DNA of 64,000 nucleotides from Paraspadella gotoi. Its lineage: Eukaryota; Chaetognatha. Location: NCBI GenBank assembly GCA_051294375.1, contig CM119264.1, positions 26,758,847 to 26,822,846 on the forward strand, given 5' to 3'. Made by a program: the position numbers and the translations under genes. Numbering within the stretch: position 1 is the first letter of the stretch; the number at the start of each line of letters is the position of its first letter. Positions 1 through 11,838 of this stretch are shown here, piece after piece. Under the pieces are notes generated by a model. It was given only the letters and a program-made list of their open reading frames with translations. It did no database searches and was not told the DNA's origin.

Positions 1-60
1 GGAAAAAAATAGGAGGTCCAGCTGTCATAGAAACGTTTCTTAAAAATATAGGAACGAGTG

Positions 61-175
61 TGACACTAACTGTGCTACTCACAGTGTCACTAACTGTGGC
101 ATTCAAGTGTCACTAACTGTGGCATTCATAGTGTTACTAACTGTGGCATTCACAGTGTTACTAACTGAGACATTA
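61..175. repeat. Minisatellite, 23-24 bp unit, about 5 copies
   Basis: Successive units begin TGTCACTAACTGTGGCATTC at about 61, 85, 108, 132 and 156, with single-base changes (TGTTAC for TGTCAC, CTACTC for GCATTC in the first). The array is read directly from the sequence. No reading frame is shared across units and no function is inferred. Confidence 0.85.
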
Positions 176-739
176 ATTGGCACACGATGTCACTCACACT
201 CGGATCGCGATGACCTCGATTCTTTGAAATAAAAGAAAATCGACGAAGAAGCAAACGAAAAAAGAAGAAAAAGAAAAAGAAGAAAAAAGAAGAAAAATAA
301 AAAAAGAAGAAAAAGAAAAAATAGAATAAATCGTCGATGGAATTTTCTTCTTTTTTATTCTTTTTTATTAACTTTTTTTGCTCAAAGGTCGAGTCGGAGT
401 TTTGATCCAAGCCCCGTCTGTTTGAGAAAGACAAATTTTTTTTTCCGTCGCGACCTCAAGAGGTCAACTAAAATATTAACAAAACTAAAATATTAACAAA
501 ATATCAAATGGGGGAGGAGGATAAATAGAGGAATAGATATAAGCTGAATCATCGTAAAGAGTAGAAAAATGAGAGAGAATGCGCGACCATTTCCGAGAAA
601 TCGCCCTCTTGCGGATAAACAAAGAATCAATTGGCATTCACTTCAGCGAAAGCCTCTTTTTTGTTTTATTTTTAAATTTTATTCTTCGCCTCAATTCGAA
701 ATTGAGAATCTCAATAATCTTTTTTCTTTCCCGTTCAAA

Positions 740-1235
740 TCTTCTCTCCTTCTTCCCATCTTTTCTCACCCATCGTCTCCTCCTTATCCCATCTCATTTT
801 TTCTCCCATCTTAACTCCCCTTTTTATGATATATTCCCTCTTTCATTATTTCATATCTTTGTTGCATCATACCTTCCGTTTCTAATCTTATCTTCCTCCT
901 CCCATCTCTTCTTTCTTTTCCCATCTCTTCCTTCCTCTCCCATCTCACATTTCATCTTCCTCCTCCCATCTCAATGTTTCTCCTCCATCTTATCTTCTCT
1001 CTCATATCTCTTCTTCCCTCTCCCATCTCATCTTTCTTCCATCTCAACTTCTCTCTCCCATATCTTCCTCCCATTTTTCACCCTCCCATTTCATCTTCCC
1101 TCTCTCATTTCATCTTCCCTCTCCCATCTCATCTTTTCTTTCCCATCTCATCTTCCCTCTCCCATCTCTTCTTTCCTCTCCCATATTCTTCTTATCTCCC
1201 ATCTCATCTTCCCATCTCCCATCTCTCGTCAACAA
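740..1235. repeat. Degenerate pyrimidine minisatellite built on CCCATCTC
   Basis: The + strand is almost pure C/T/A and repeats CCCATCTCATCTTCC-like words every 12-25 bp. The long Ser/Leu/Pro/His open frames across it are by-products of composition. The same core word recurs in a second array at 48.35-49.27 kb. Confidence 0.7.
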
Positions 1236-1299
1236 AAACAAAAAATCATGGCCGAGTGAGAATTTTCTGTAAATAGACTTCAGGTCAGCGACTTTTCTT

Positions 1300-3197
1300 T
1301 TGAGTCAACGCTTTTATTGCTTTCCGGCGGATGAGGGGGCGCGAAAAAAAAGGAAAAGCGACAGAGAACAAAGAAAAAGTGGGAAAAAAAGGAAAAAATA
1401 ACAAGGGAGAAAAAGGAAATAAACGAGTAAAAAATGTTAGGAGGGATTGACTTCGAAAAAAAAAAAATAGAAAAAACTCGATAAAGAAATAAGAGAAAAC
1501 TGTTATTTCTGTTTCTCGTACGCAATTTGAATCATTTAGCTAACAAAAAATTGGCTGTGTTTTGAAAATTGGGGGGTGTTGGGGTGAAGCGGGAATTCCC
1601 GCATCAACGGAATTTAAAAAAAAGTTATTCGATCAACATCATTTTTAGCTATCACCCAGCAGTTGCATATCTGATGCCAAGGAGGGTAATTGGAAGATAT
1701 ATTAAAAGAGTCTTTTCTATTTATATTTAATTTATACTGTTTTTCATTAGAAGGAGTTTGAATTATTTCAAATAACGATTTTAATATTTTCAGAGAAAAA
1801 CGTACATTGGCTTTTTGTTCAAGCTTCATTCAAGCGTTAATTTGATAATGTGAAAAAGTTAAACAAATCTGTGCAAAGAAGGAGAGAAATGAGAAAAGAG
1901 AGAAAAATAGAGAGAGGGCAAAGTATTGATAAAGAGGAGCGCTAAAGGTGAGGACAGATTGAGTTAGTTTTGAAAAGGAAAAAGGAAAATGGTAAAAGAG
2001 TACAAATCAAATGTAACGCTGATGAAGGCTTGAACAAAAAGCCATGTACGTCTTTTTCCTTCTTAAAAAAAAATAAAAATCATTGTTGAATAGTTCAAAC
2101 TTCTTCTAATTTTCATAACAACACAATGAAGAAAGAAAAGGATTATACACAATGTTATTCCATGTACATTTCATATTCAATATTCTATATGATCAAGTTC
2201 TAAAAATACAAAAAGGGGTAAATCGGTTTAAATATAAAAAAAAATTTAACTAAATCATTTTTAAATTTTTAAGGTGGTCCGATTCTTTATTAAGAGTCAA
2301 CGTGATCAATACACTCCAGAAGAAGGCACACCTTGAGGCTTGCAGGTTCTTGAATTCATTTGGTAGTAGGATTTAATATTTTCTTTTCAGTGGCGAACAG
2401 AGTGAAAGGTATATTGTGCCTGCAATGAAAGTCTTGGGTCTCAAACAATGCAGAAAAATATACAAATTTGCTAATGGATTAAGGTATTGAAATACTTGGA
2501 ATAATTCTAAAATGAGAATTATGTTTATTTGACACATCTTTTTTTATCAGGAGCAAAATCATGTGTTTAGTTATTACTGGAAGATAACGACTTGCAGACT
2601 CCAAAGTTTCTTTTGTGGAGAGATAATAGAAAATAATGGTGCTTGGCAGCTGTAACTTTTATGTTATCAAATATCCTATCCTCTCTCAAGAGGATATTTC
2701 AAAAAACAAATCATTTAATAGTTGCGCGCAGATCCAGAAATTAATGTTTTTTAAAAAATGTAATTTATTTCTTAAGTAATAAAGGCTTTTGTGAATTTTT
2801 TGTAGCTTCTCCCAATCTCCCAGCATAAAATTAAATGATATTACCTCATTTGACTTACATAAAAATTTTTTGATGGCCTGAGGAGTATACCGCGTTTACT
2901 ATGCTCATGCAGGATGACGGCTAATGGTTTTTTTTTAAAATCCTTGATAGAATAAAATTCTCTGTAAAGAAAAAAAAATTTTTTGAAGGTTCTCAAGTTT
3001 TTTAAATCGTTTTTCTCTTAGCTGAAACCGTCTAAAAAAATAAAGATGACCTGATACAAAGTCTAAAAGTTTAATTATTCCGGAAATTTGAATCCATTTG
3101 ACCTTTTAACGTTCTCGTCGAAAGAATACTATAAATACTTAAACATGATTTTTAAAGAGGGCATTGTCTATGGCTGACGTCCCTATAGCCCTTAAAT
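1300..3197. other. AT-rich stretch without recognisable genes
   Basis: About 1.9 kb of AT-rich DNA with short homopolymers and no convincing exon on either strand. Open frames are short and lack splice-site support. I see no terminal repeats or transposase-like frame, so it is probably intergenic or intronic. Confidence 0.5.
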
Positions 3198-3222
3198 NNN
3201 NNNNNNNNNNNNNNNNNNNNNN
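3198..3222. other. Assembly gap (25 N)
   Basis: A run of exactly 25 N. The same length recurs at 28857, 49142 and 52328, suggesting a default placeholder rather than a measured gap. Confidence 0.95.
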
Positions 3223-3483
3223 ACTCTAGAATTTACTTAGACAAAGTCTTGCCACCATTTTCATTCGCTTGATCCCTTACCTTCTTCTTCGCAAGTACCC
3301 ACCTCATTTTCAACCCCCTCACCCCCACCCCCCCTCATACCACTCCCCTGCAGCATCTCTTACTGCGGCGTCCGTTGACCTTACCCTCTCCGCGTCTCCA
3401 AAACACGCGCGTCGCATCGCTTTCTCCAGCCGTATGGACGATTGCGATCTGAATCGTTCTACGCGCTGGTTTGTTTTATGTTG

Positions 3484-3760
3484 CGCCGGCATACGAGGGA
3501 AAGAGAGACGAGAGAGAGACGAGAGAAGAGAGAGATAGTCGAGAAGGAGAGATGAAGAGAGAGAAGAGATGAGAGAGACGAGAGATGAGAGATAGAAGCA
3601 GGATTAGGATGCTATCCCAGTTTCGTTTCACGACGTTCCTCGTGCAGAGAGGTGGGCATGAAAAAAACAGACTCTCGAGAGAGGAGCACGACGAGAGACG
3701 GAGCAGAGAGAGAGAGACTGAGAGAGAGAGAAGAGATGAGAGAGAGAGGCATTAAAAGGA
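3484..3760. repeat. GA-rich imperfect repeat
   Basis: AGAGACGAGAGA-type purine sequence interrupted by about 80 bp of mixed sequence around 3600-3660. It is less perfect than the other GA tracts in the window. Confidence 0.7.
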
Positions 3761-4712
3761 GTAATCAGGGACGTCAGCCAAAAACGTTGCACGAAACAAA
3801 ATCTGGAAAATCTTTGCTTATCTGAACGTCCTTATCCAGTCTGACAACTGTTTCAATTTTCAAACTTCCTACCTAAACGGCAGATAATGTTATATATATG
3901 AAACCAAATTTTTAGTCTTATAGCCACCACACTAGCCACTGCATTGCGTCTCTCTCTAAAAAGTTAAAACTCTCACATTAAACCTCCCTTCAGGCCGGCC
4001 TCGTCAAAATGCTTATCTAAAGTAACATTTAAAAAAAAAAGGAAAATTTCACATCAGTTTTATATAGATGTTAAAGTTTTCACTGCAAACAAAATAACGA
4101 AATAAATAAACCCAATTTCCGATGAAGATGCATTTCCTATAAAGTAACTCCTCTTCTGTTACGAATCAAGCGATTACTTGTATTATTTTGTTAATTTAAG
4201 GGTCTCGACGACTATAATCTTGAAAAGATTTTAATCTTCTCTCTGTTTTAAGGGGACCAATGGAGTAAGGGTTAAAGAAAAAATATTTAGGTGGGTTAAA
4301 ATACAGCAAAACTTTCTAGCAGTTGTAATAGACGAAAAAGGGGCGAAGGGGTGAGGCCTAGGGTAAGTTCAAGGGGATCGTGACGAGTGAGTGACGAGAG
4401 ATGTAAAATCTGTCGTCGGATGTTAGAGCCGAAAGATCAAGAGCAGGTTCGGGGGTTCTAGACTGAGAGTTTCTCTTGGTTGGCGAAGGAAGATTAAACG
4501 TCGTCAGGGTCAGCGATAAACTAGAGTTTACGATTGCGCATGCGCCGAGGTTATAGAGATACAGTATAGAGAGTGAAACTCCGAGTGTTGGTTCTGGCAA
4601 CGAAGGCGACGCTAGATGTCTTGTTTTCTTTCTTAGTTACATTGTCCGTTGTTGTCGTTGTCAACGCTGACGTCGGCAACAAAAGCAAAACAAATTCTGA
4701 CTCCGTTGCAAG

Positions 4713-4925
4713 ATGTCGCTTTCAGAGCAAAAGTCGAAGCAGATGGCGATTCCGGGCGTCTGCGTCGAAGCAGAAGCCAGTCGGGAAACAGAGGAGACGG
4801 GGCAGTATGACAAAAAAACGAAACAGATGTTAAAAGACGAAACAGATGCCGCATATGAAACAGATGCTCGCGAATTCGGCGACGCGAAAGTCGACGTCAT
4901 TTTCGATTATTTTGATTCGAGTTGA
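4713..4925 (+). CDS. Small open frame, 70 aa, unrecognised (candidate only)
   Basis: An ATG with A at -3 opens a 70-codon frame ending in TGA; an in-frame TGA lies four codons upstream, so the start is well bounded. The peptide is polar and acidic, with Lys/Glu/Asp-rich imperfect repeats around KQM and ETDA near residues 35-52, and ends VIFDYFDSS. There is no signal peptide, membrane segment or known motif. It lies in relatively GC-rich DNA with CG dinucleotides, unlike the flanking AT-rich DNA. It could be a short ORF in a transcript leader, an exon whose splice sites I cannot place, or chance. Confidence 0.2.
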   Translation: MSLSEQKSKQMAIPGVCVEAEASRETEETGQYDKKTKQMLKDETDAAYETDAREFGDAKVDVIFDYFDSS

Positions 4926-4929
4926 AGAA

Positions 4930-5140
4930 ATTCAGATTCGCGTCACTGAATCACGTGATTGACAAGAACCGACATCACCGTTACATCTTGAGACGCGTCA
5001 CAACTGCGTCATTGTCACGCCAATGAGAGCGTTATTGTGATATTCGAGCCGACAATTTCAGCCAAGAGACAGTGACGCCAACGACAGCGTCATTGTGACC
5101 TTCGTGCCAACCACTGTGTGATGATTCTCGCGCCAATGTA
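4930..5140. repeat. Degenerate GCGTCA/TTGTGAC repeats
   Basis: Words such as GCGTCATTGTGAC, CGCCAATGA and their reverse complements (CAATGACGC-like) recur about every 25-40 bp. Units are too diverged to define an exact period. The block also contains one ATCACGTGAT palindrome at 4950. Confidence 0.45.
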
Positions 5141-5548
5141 AGCGATATGATACGATTCACCGACCTCCTCGATCAGTGATTAACCGTGACGTGAGACTCC
5201 GACGTCGAAGTCATTCATTTTCTCTGCGACGTTCGACTTAGCGTCACACCGCGCGTCATTTTTAATCTCGTCGCGACCGCGTGAGCTCAACCAGCTCAAC
5301 TGGTCTCCGATTCTCACCAAATTCTTTCTAATCGATCTAATGGATCCAGCCGATTCACCCACGTCACGCACAAAATGTTAACTCACCTTCTGATGACCTA
5401 CTTACTTACTTCTTCTTCTCTCCTTTTCTTCTTCTTCTTCCTTCCTTCATGCAAATTAAGTTGTGAATCAATCGTCGAGCGGAAAACCGGATCTTTTTTC
5501 GTCCTTCTCTGCGGCCGGAACCGGAAATAGTCTTCGGTGGGCGTGACC

Positions 5549-5678
<130 letters not shown>

Positions 5679-6000
5679 TGAGGAATCGTTTTTCTTCCAC
5701 GGTCGAGCGTCAAGGTCTTCGTCGTAGCGAATTCAGTTTTCAAATTTGAAAAAAAAAAAAGATTGAAAGCATGTTTGTGCCATTTTCGCCCCTTTTTTCT
5801 TCCCTTTTTTCTTTCTTTATTTTCCTTTATTCCTTTTTTTTTCTCCCTGTTTTCCTTTCCTAATTGATTCTTTCCCAAACGAATCGAATCTTTCCCCGAA
5901 AAAAATTTCAATTCCTCCGACGGATCCTAAGTCTTAACTCAAGATTCTTTTTTCGAGCCTCAATCCTCAACCAAGCCTTTTTTTTTTCCTTTCTTTCCTC

Positions 6001-6149
<149 letters not shown>

Positions 6150-6785
6150 TGACCTGGCATTGTATTAACCTAGTATGTTGGAACTTTAAAGCATCATCGT
6201 TATCTTTTTAAATTCGATAGGTACCTTTTGTTTTCTTTCGTGGATCTCTCGTGGAACTCCGATGTTCTTTTCATTTCTTTCCCCCCCCCCGATTTTCCCC
6301 TTTTTTATTTTCCCCTGTTTGTTTTTCCCTCTTTTCTCTTCTCATTCATGCTTTATCGAATTCATTCCCTTTTTCTATTTTCGGATTTGTTTTTCTACTT
6401 AACCTTTTTCTTCAGGACTCATTACTCGCGCCTTTTTTCTCCTTCATTCTCCTTCCTTCCTTTTTCCTTTTCTCTTTACCTTCCTTTTCCTTTTTCTTGT
6501 TCTTTTTTTTCAGTTTCTTCTTTCCCTTTTTTTTCTGTTATCCGATATCGTTTCACTTTATTATTTTGTTTTATATTCCTTCTCTTTTTTTTCATTATTG
6601 TTATTATTATTTTTTATTCATTCTTTTCTTTTTTTTTCCTTTCATTTTCTTTGCTCCTTTTCTTATCCTTTTTTCTTCCTTTTTTCTTCATCCGCAGTCA
6701 GAGTCTCTTCGTGTTCAACCCTTTCCCATCCAAAGGCGACAGCGAGCGATCAATTCTTCCCAAAATCTATGGTGCAACTATGAAG

Positions 6786-6787
<2 letters not shown>

Positions 6788-6845
<58 letters not shown>

Positions 6846-6853
6846 CTCTCTTC
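6788..6853. repeat. (CT)n microsatellite
   Basis: About 65 bp of CT dinucleotide with one TTC interruption. It pairs in inverted orientation with the GA tract at 7018, leaving about 165 bp of mixed sequence between them. Confidence 0.95.
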
Positions 6854-7015
6854 TCTTCCCCAAGACGCAGAGGAAAAAAAAAAGAAGCAGGTTTGATGAC
6901 GAGTAACACGTAAAACTGCAATCAGACAAAAATGGGGGAAACAATTGGTTCGACGTCATCAGCGGCATGGAATCGGCAGAAGCGAAATGAAACTCAAGAC
7001 CGAAGATGTGGGGAG

Positions 7016-7017
<2 letters not shown>

Positions 7018-7106
<89 letters not shown>
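7018..7106. repeat. (GA)n microsatellite
   Basis: An uninterrupted GA tract of about 88 bp, opposite in strand to the CT tract 165 bp upstream. Confidence 0.95.
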
Positions 7107-7107
<1 letters not shown>

Positions 7108-7607
7108 AACAAGGAGAGTGAGAGGGTGGTCCCCACGACGCGGCTGGTCTCCGCCAATGTTGACATTTCCTTCTTGAAACGATTTTTCTTGATTTTAATT
7201 TTTTTTTCCTTATTTTCTTTTCGTCTCGTAGATTCAGTTGTCTTTCGTAGCGGGTAATCTGGAGAAACTCGAAGGAAAACTGAGATTGTAATTATATTTA
7301 CATCTTTGTTCTTTTATTAGTTTTTGTTTTTACGATCAAAATTGATATAAAAAATGTCTCCCTTTTTTTTTTTTCGTTTGTTTTCTTCCATTTTTTTCTT
7401 TTTTCTCTCGAATTCTATTTTTATTCTATTCTTTTCTTCTTTTCATTTCATGCGGATTTTTTTCTCTTTCTTTTTTTTCTCTTTCTTTTTTTCTCTTTCT
7501 TTTTTCCCTTCGCTTACATCTTTCTCTCCCCCTTTTCTTCATTCTCTTCTTCATACAAAATCAATTCCACGAATAATTTTTATGCATCATTTCCTTTCTC
7601 TTCTTTC

Positions 7608-7790
7608 CGGGCTCCTCTCCTTTCCTTTCCTCTCTTTTCTTCTGGTTTCCTCTCCTTTCCTTTTCTCTCTTTTCTTCTGGTTTCCTCTCCTTTCCTTTCC
7701 TCTCTTTTCTTCTGGTTTCCTCTCCTTTCCTTTCTTCTCTTTTCTTCTGGTTTCCTCTCCTTTCCTTTCCTCTTTTTTCTTCTGGTTCCT
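7608..7790. repeat. 35-bp pyrimidine minisatellite, about 5 units
   Basis: The marker TCTTCTGG ends each unit at 7645, 7680, 7715, 7750 and 7785, an exact 35-bp period. The unit body is TTTCCTCTCC TTTCCTTTCC-like. Near-identity between units suggests recent expansion. Confidence 0.9.
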
Positions 7791-8126
7791 TTCCTTTCCC
7801 TTCCTTTTTTCCCTCCACCCGCACAACTTTCTAACCCTGCTCCTATTTTTTCCTTTGGTTCATAGTCATCCCTTATATTTATGTGGGGTAATTTTTCCTT
7901 TCTTTTCTTTTCCTTTTTTGTCAGATAATTCTTTCCCTTTTTGTGCGGAAGCTTTTGTTCCCGGCGTTTTCACCTTTCTCGGCATTTTCCTGGCGTTTTT
8001 TCGGCGTTTGAATTCGGCACGACTCGTTTCCAAACTCGTTCCCAAAGTTCATTGCGCTATTTTTTAAAACGACCAAAAAAAATTGAACAAAAAAAAGGAC
8101 AAAAGCATAAGAAAATAACCAACAGC

Positions 8127-8183
<57 letters not shown>

Positions 8184-8200
8184 TCTCTCTCTCTCTCTCT
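8127..8200. repeat. (CT)n microsatellite
   Basis: About 73 bp of CT with two TTC interruptions, followed by a shorter CT run at 8250-8270. Confidence 0.95.
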
Positions 8201-8469
8201 TCGTTTTCCTTCGAATTTTTTTGACTTTCGGCTTGATCATTTCCAGGTTCTCTCTCTCTCTCTCTCTCTTTCCTTTTTTACTGTTTTCTCCCTTCGTTTG
8301 TTTTTCCTCTTCTCCCCTTTTCCCCTCCCTTCTCTCTCTTCTCCCTTTCCTCTCCCCATTCTTTTCCTTCCTCTCCCCATTCTTTCCTTTCCTCCCCCAT
8401 CAAACCGTCGTTCCTCTTTAGTTAAACACTTTTCCCCCTTTTCATGCGATTCGGTCATTGCCGGCATCA

Positions 8470-8742
8470 TTATCTTGTCTTTTCTAGATAGGGGTCATAA
8501 ACATCATCATTTTCAACGTCCCTCGCGCCGCCGCCGCCGTCGTCGTCGTCATCGTCGTCGTCCCCGTCGTCGTCCCCGTCGTCATCGTCGTCGTCCCCGT
8601 CGTCATGGGCGTCATTTCCATAATCGTCGTCGTCAACATTCTCACCAGGCTCTGGTCGTTGTTGTAGCCCCGCAACGGGCATTGGCGGTTGACTCCACTT
8701 TGCCGAGACTCCTCCAGCATTAGTCGTCTTCCGTGCTATCAT
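8470..8742 (-). CDS. Acidic Asp-rich open frame, 90 aa, unrecognised (candidate)
   Basis: A minus-strand ATG with A at -3 opens a 90-codon frame. The first ~35 residues are of ordinary composition (contains SAKWSQPPMPVAG), the middle is an Asp/Gly tract (about residues 37-70, from a GAC/GAT triplet array) and the end is ordinary again (DVENDDVYDPYLEKTR, then stop). Non-repetitive peptide on both sides of the Asp tract makes this more than a pure repeat ORF. Even so, triplet arrays readily create such frames and I recognise no family. It lies about 0.9 kb upstream of the first ephrin exon found, on the opposite strand. Confidence 0.28.
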   Translation of the reverse strand: MIARKTTNAGGVSAKWSQPPMPVAGLQQRPEPGENVDDDDYGNDAHDDGDDDDDDGDDDGDDDDDDDDGGGGARDVENDDVYDPYLEKTR

Positions 8743-9593
8743 TGTCGGCTTGAGTTGGAACGGAAGTCGGTTATTGTTCTCAATTACGCATCGGGCGTTC
8801 GTTGTTGTTGTTTTCTACGATCTCGTCGTAGCGAATATCTCCGACGAGGGAACCTAGTACATCCTAGAAAGCGCTATCTAATTATTTTTTTTTCCCTATT
8901 TAATTCTTATCTTTTTTTTCTTCGTAATGAATTTAAAAGGGAGGACGTAGAGGGGGATAAAAAAATTGAGTTTCGAATTACGCCTCGCCATTAACGTCGT
9001 TACCGTTTGCATAATCGGTTTTTTTTTTCCTTCGGTCTTTTGTTTCTAATTTTTTCTGAAACGCCGTAAGATGTCTCGGCCCGTTTATTTCTCTTCGCGT
9101 TTTTTCGCGCGTTCTCCTTTTTTTTCCTATTACATTTAGACGTCGTAAAAAGAATCACTTAAGACGAACATTCGTGAATATTGACCTTAATTTCCATTTT
9201 TCAATTTTTTTTAATATTGTTAATTTGCTCTAGTTTGACTGTTTTCATTTTATTCCAAAACTATTCGACTTGTTTTCGACCTGCTATACACCGCTTAATT
9301 TCTTTTCTTTTTCATTTTTTATTACTCCGACTGCGGTATCTTGATTCTTATTTTATGTATATTTAAATATTTAAACCATTTAGATTTTTTTCATACTCTG
9401 ACTTACAAACCGTGTGTAAAATACCTAATATAATTCGATCAACTACTGTAATCATTCATTTTATTTTTAAAATCGTGAAATATAAAAACGACGTGTTTTT
9501 AAAATTGAAAAACATAATAATTATAAACATTTATAAATACACCCGAACTCAACGTGAAACAAAAGACTAATTCAACATCCCTTTTCCTTCCAG

Positions 9594-9708
9594 TTTCGCC
9601 TCCTCTGCTTCGGGCGGAGTTCTCCAAGTTCGCGAGGGAGACAAACTCAACTTCATCTGTCCTCATCATCCCAACGGAACCGTCGATACGTTTCCCAGAG
9701 TTTATCTC
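9594..9708 (+). CDS. ephrin: Ephrin, internal exon (start of receptor-binding domain)
   Basis: A coding exon bounded by a pyrimidine-rich acceptor (CTTTTCCTTCCAG) and a GTGAGT donor. One base completes a codon from the previous exon, then 38 codons follow, including REGDKLNFICPHHPNG and TFPRVYL. The GDKLNFICP segment is the characteristic ephrin strand carrying the first conserved cysteine of the Eph-binding fold. The exon ends in phase 0 and the next starts in phase 0 with VTRREFDNC, matching the usual ephrin order. The preceding exon, expected to carry the signal peptide and the tryptophan-containing start of the domain, was not found and may lie upstream of the window. Identification rests on family motifs across three phase-consistent exons. 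Confidence 0.93.
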
Positions 9709-9720
9709 GTGAGTATCGGA

Positions 9721-9832
9721 GGTGGTGAAGGGGTTGTGAGAAGGAGGTGGTGAAGGGGTTGTGAAAGAAGGTGGTGAAGGGGTTGTGAAAGGAGGTGGTG
9801 AAGGGGTTGTGAAATGAGGTGGTGAAGGGGTA
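9721..9832 (+). repeat. 24-bp intronic minisatellite next to the ephrin donor
   Basis: Units GGTGGTGAAGGGGTTGTGAA start at 9721, 9746, 9770, 9794 and 9818, a 24-25 bp period with 4.7 copies. The array begins 12 bp after the end of the ephrin exon. It is G-rich on the transcribed-sense strand, with a GGGG and two GG runs per unit, so it could influence the RNA structure of that splice site. This effect is inferred. Confidence 0.9.
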
Positions 9833-10216
9833 AGAAGAGGCTGTGAAGGGGCTGCAAAGTAGGTGAAGATTGAACAGTGATCTTTCTCTTGTGAGAGTCA
9901 GACTTTTTTTGATAATTTTTAAAAGTTTTTCCTGAGATTTTTTGGAAGAGAGAAATATTGTGAAGAGTTGTGAGTTGTGACCGTGGTCATTTGAGAGAAT
10001 GTGAATGGTATTACACGGAATTAGGTAAAAGTTGTACAATGTACATATTCGTCTTTTAGATTTAGTTTTCAGTTTATTTCTCTAAAGTCACAACAGAAAT
10101 GGCAAATCTGCCATTGTCTCTCTCGCTACCTGAAAGTCGGTGCTAATTGCTGTTAGTCGTTGCGTAATGGCGTTCTTTACCTCGATCACGCCTCCGATTT
10201 CCGCCGGCCTTTTTGT

Positions 10217-10262
10217 CTCTCTCTCTCTCTCTGTCTTCTCCACTCTCTCTCTGTCTGTCTCA

Positions 10263-10296
<34 letters not shown>

Positions 10297-10330
10297 CTCT
10301 CTCTCTCTTCTCTCTCTCTCTCTCTCTCTC

Positions 10331-10365
<35 letters not shown>

Positions 10366-10462
10366 AGTTCTCACTTTCTTTTGTCTTTTTAAGCTTCCGT
10401 TGATTTCGTCTTCTGTTTTTTCTCTTCTCAAGTTTCTGCTCATATCTCTCTCTCTCTCTCTT

Positions 10463-10509
<47 letters not shown>

Positions 10510-10516
10510 CTCTCTT
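10217..10516. repeat. (CT)n compound microsatellite
   Basis: Several CT tracts with GT, CA and TTC interruptions, separated by about 80 bp of mixed sequence, inside the ephrin intron. Confidence 0.9.
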
Positions 10517-10704
10517 TTTTTCCTTCCTTCTTTCTAAATTCAACAAATTGAATTCATTAAAAAGATCGAAGTAAACAAAAGGGAAACTCGAGGCGGATGT
10601 AAACATTGGACTCGTAAAGCAAACAACTTTAAAACTCGTCGCCGAGATCAAGACAACGACAACAACAACAACAACTGTCCAACCTAGAAAGTGGAAGGTG
10701 ATTT

Positions 10705-10705
<1 letters not shown>

Positions 10706-10762
<57 letters not shown>

Positions 10763-10831
10763 TTTCTTTCTTTTCTTCTTTCTTTCTTTCTTTTTCTTCT
10801 TTCTTTCTTTCTTCTTTTCTTTCTTTTTTTT

Positions 10832-10895
<64 letters not shown>

Positions 10896-10897
10896 TC
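10706..10897. repeat. (CT)n followed by (CTTT)n microsatellite
   Basis: About 50 bp of CT grades into CTTT/CTTTT repeats for about 135 bp, the last 75 bp being nearly perfect CTTT. It lies in the intron between the ephrin exons at 9594 and 11699. Confidence 0.95.
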
Positions 10898-11698
10898 ACT
10901 CTCTCTCTCTCTCGCTTTCTCTCGTTTTCTATTTTTTTCTCTCTCTTTCCATTTCTCTCCCTCGCTTTGGAAGTGAGAGGAACCCCAGGCGAAGGGGGCG
11001 TGTCCCGCTGTCACTATTTGTCACACCGGCGTGTCAAGAGACTGCCACGACCTGACACGTCGTGTCGTTTGTGAAAGATTCGTGCTCTTTTGCTTCGTCC
11101 ACAAAATTCTTGGCTCAGGTTTTTTTTTTTTGTTGAATAAATATTTTAAAATATTTTTCTGAAGAGAATTCCTTTGTCTTTTTTCTTTCTCATCTTCACG
11201 CAGTCTTTGTTTTCAAACTTTGGCACGTTGCTAATAAGTGATCATCCGTTGGGCAAAATAAACTGTTTCCCCATTTCCAAAGTTGTTCGCTCTCGCTTAG
11301 GTCATGGTCAAGTGGTCCGTGCTGATTTTGAAACAGCTTTAGTTTACAGTTTGTTTTAGATTCGAATCTTAATCCTCTTGGTTTTCTTGTTTGATTTTAG
11401 AACCAATCACTATTTTCATCGCCTCAGATCTGAGTTATGATGCACTAAATAGTTAAGAGACGACGAAACAACCTTAGATTTTTCAATATATAAGGCATTT
11501 TTTGGAGTTTTATCCATTCACCAATTTCTATATAGATACAAAAGTATAAGTCAAAAGAAAACTGATAATTCAAAAGAAAATAAAAGAACAAAACGCATAA
11601 TTTAAAGAATTATATTTATAATACAAATGTCTTTCCGAGAAACTAAACTAACTTCCCCTCTACCCATCCACCCCACCCTTTGCCCCTCCCCCAATCAG

Positions 11699-11838
11699 GT
11701 GACTCGCCGCGAATTCGACAACTGCCACATCGACTACAACGAACCGTTGAAGACTCGTTGGGTGTTCGACTGTAACCGGCCGGAGAAGAACAGCGTGTTT
11801 ACCACGATCGTCAAGCAGTTCAACCCACAACCGCGCGG
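11699..11838 (+). CDS. ephrin: Ephrin, internal exon (core of receptor-binding domain)
   Basis: The acceptor follows a C-rich tract ending AATCAG and the donor is GTAAGG. The peptide runs VTRREFDNCHIDYNEP, then FDCNRPEKNSVFTTIVKQF, then NPQPRG. REFDNC supplies the second conserved ephrin cysteine. CNRPEK followed by an FTI-like strand and NP-x-P-x-G is the family pattern that leads into the DYYFI strand. The exon starts in phase 0 and ends with two bases of a Gly codon completed by the first base of the next exon, which then reads LQFEPCMDYYFI. This phase agreement supports both junctions. Confidence 0.95.

Noticed and set aside
579-1259. 226-codon + strand open frame
   Set aside because: Composition is wholly Ser/Leu/Phe/Pro/His from a pyrimidine minisatellite; no motif and no splice support.
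3170-3783. 14-bp inverted repeat (TGGCTGACGTCCCT and its complement) about 600 bp apart, possible MITE
   Set aside because: No target-site duplication outside the arms, the arms are short, and a gap and GA repeat lie between them. Could be chance.
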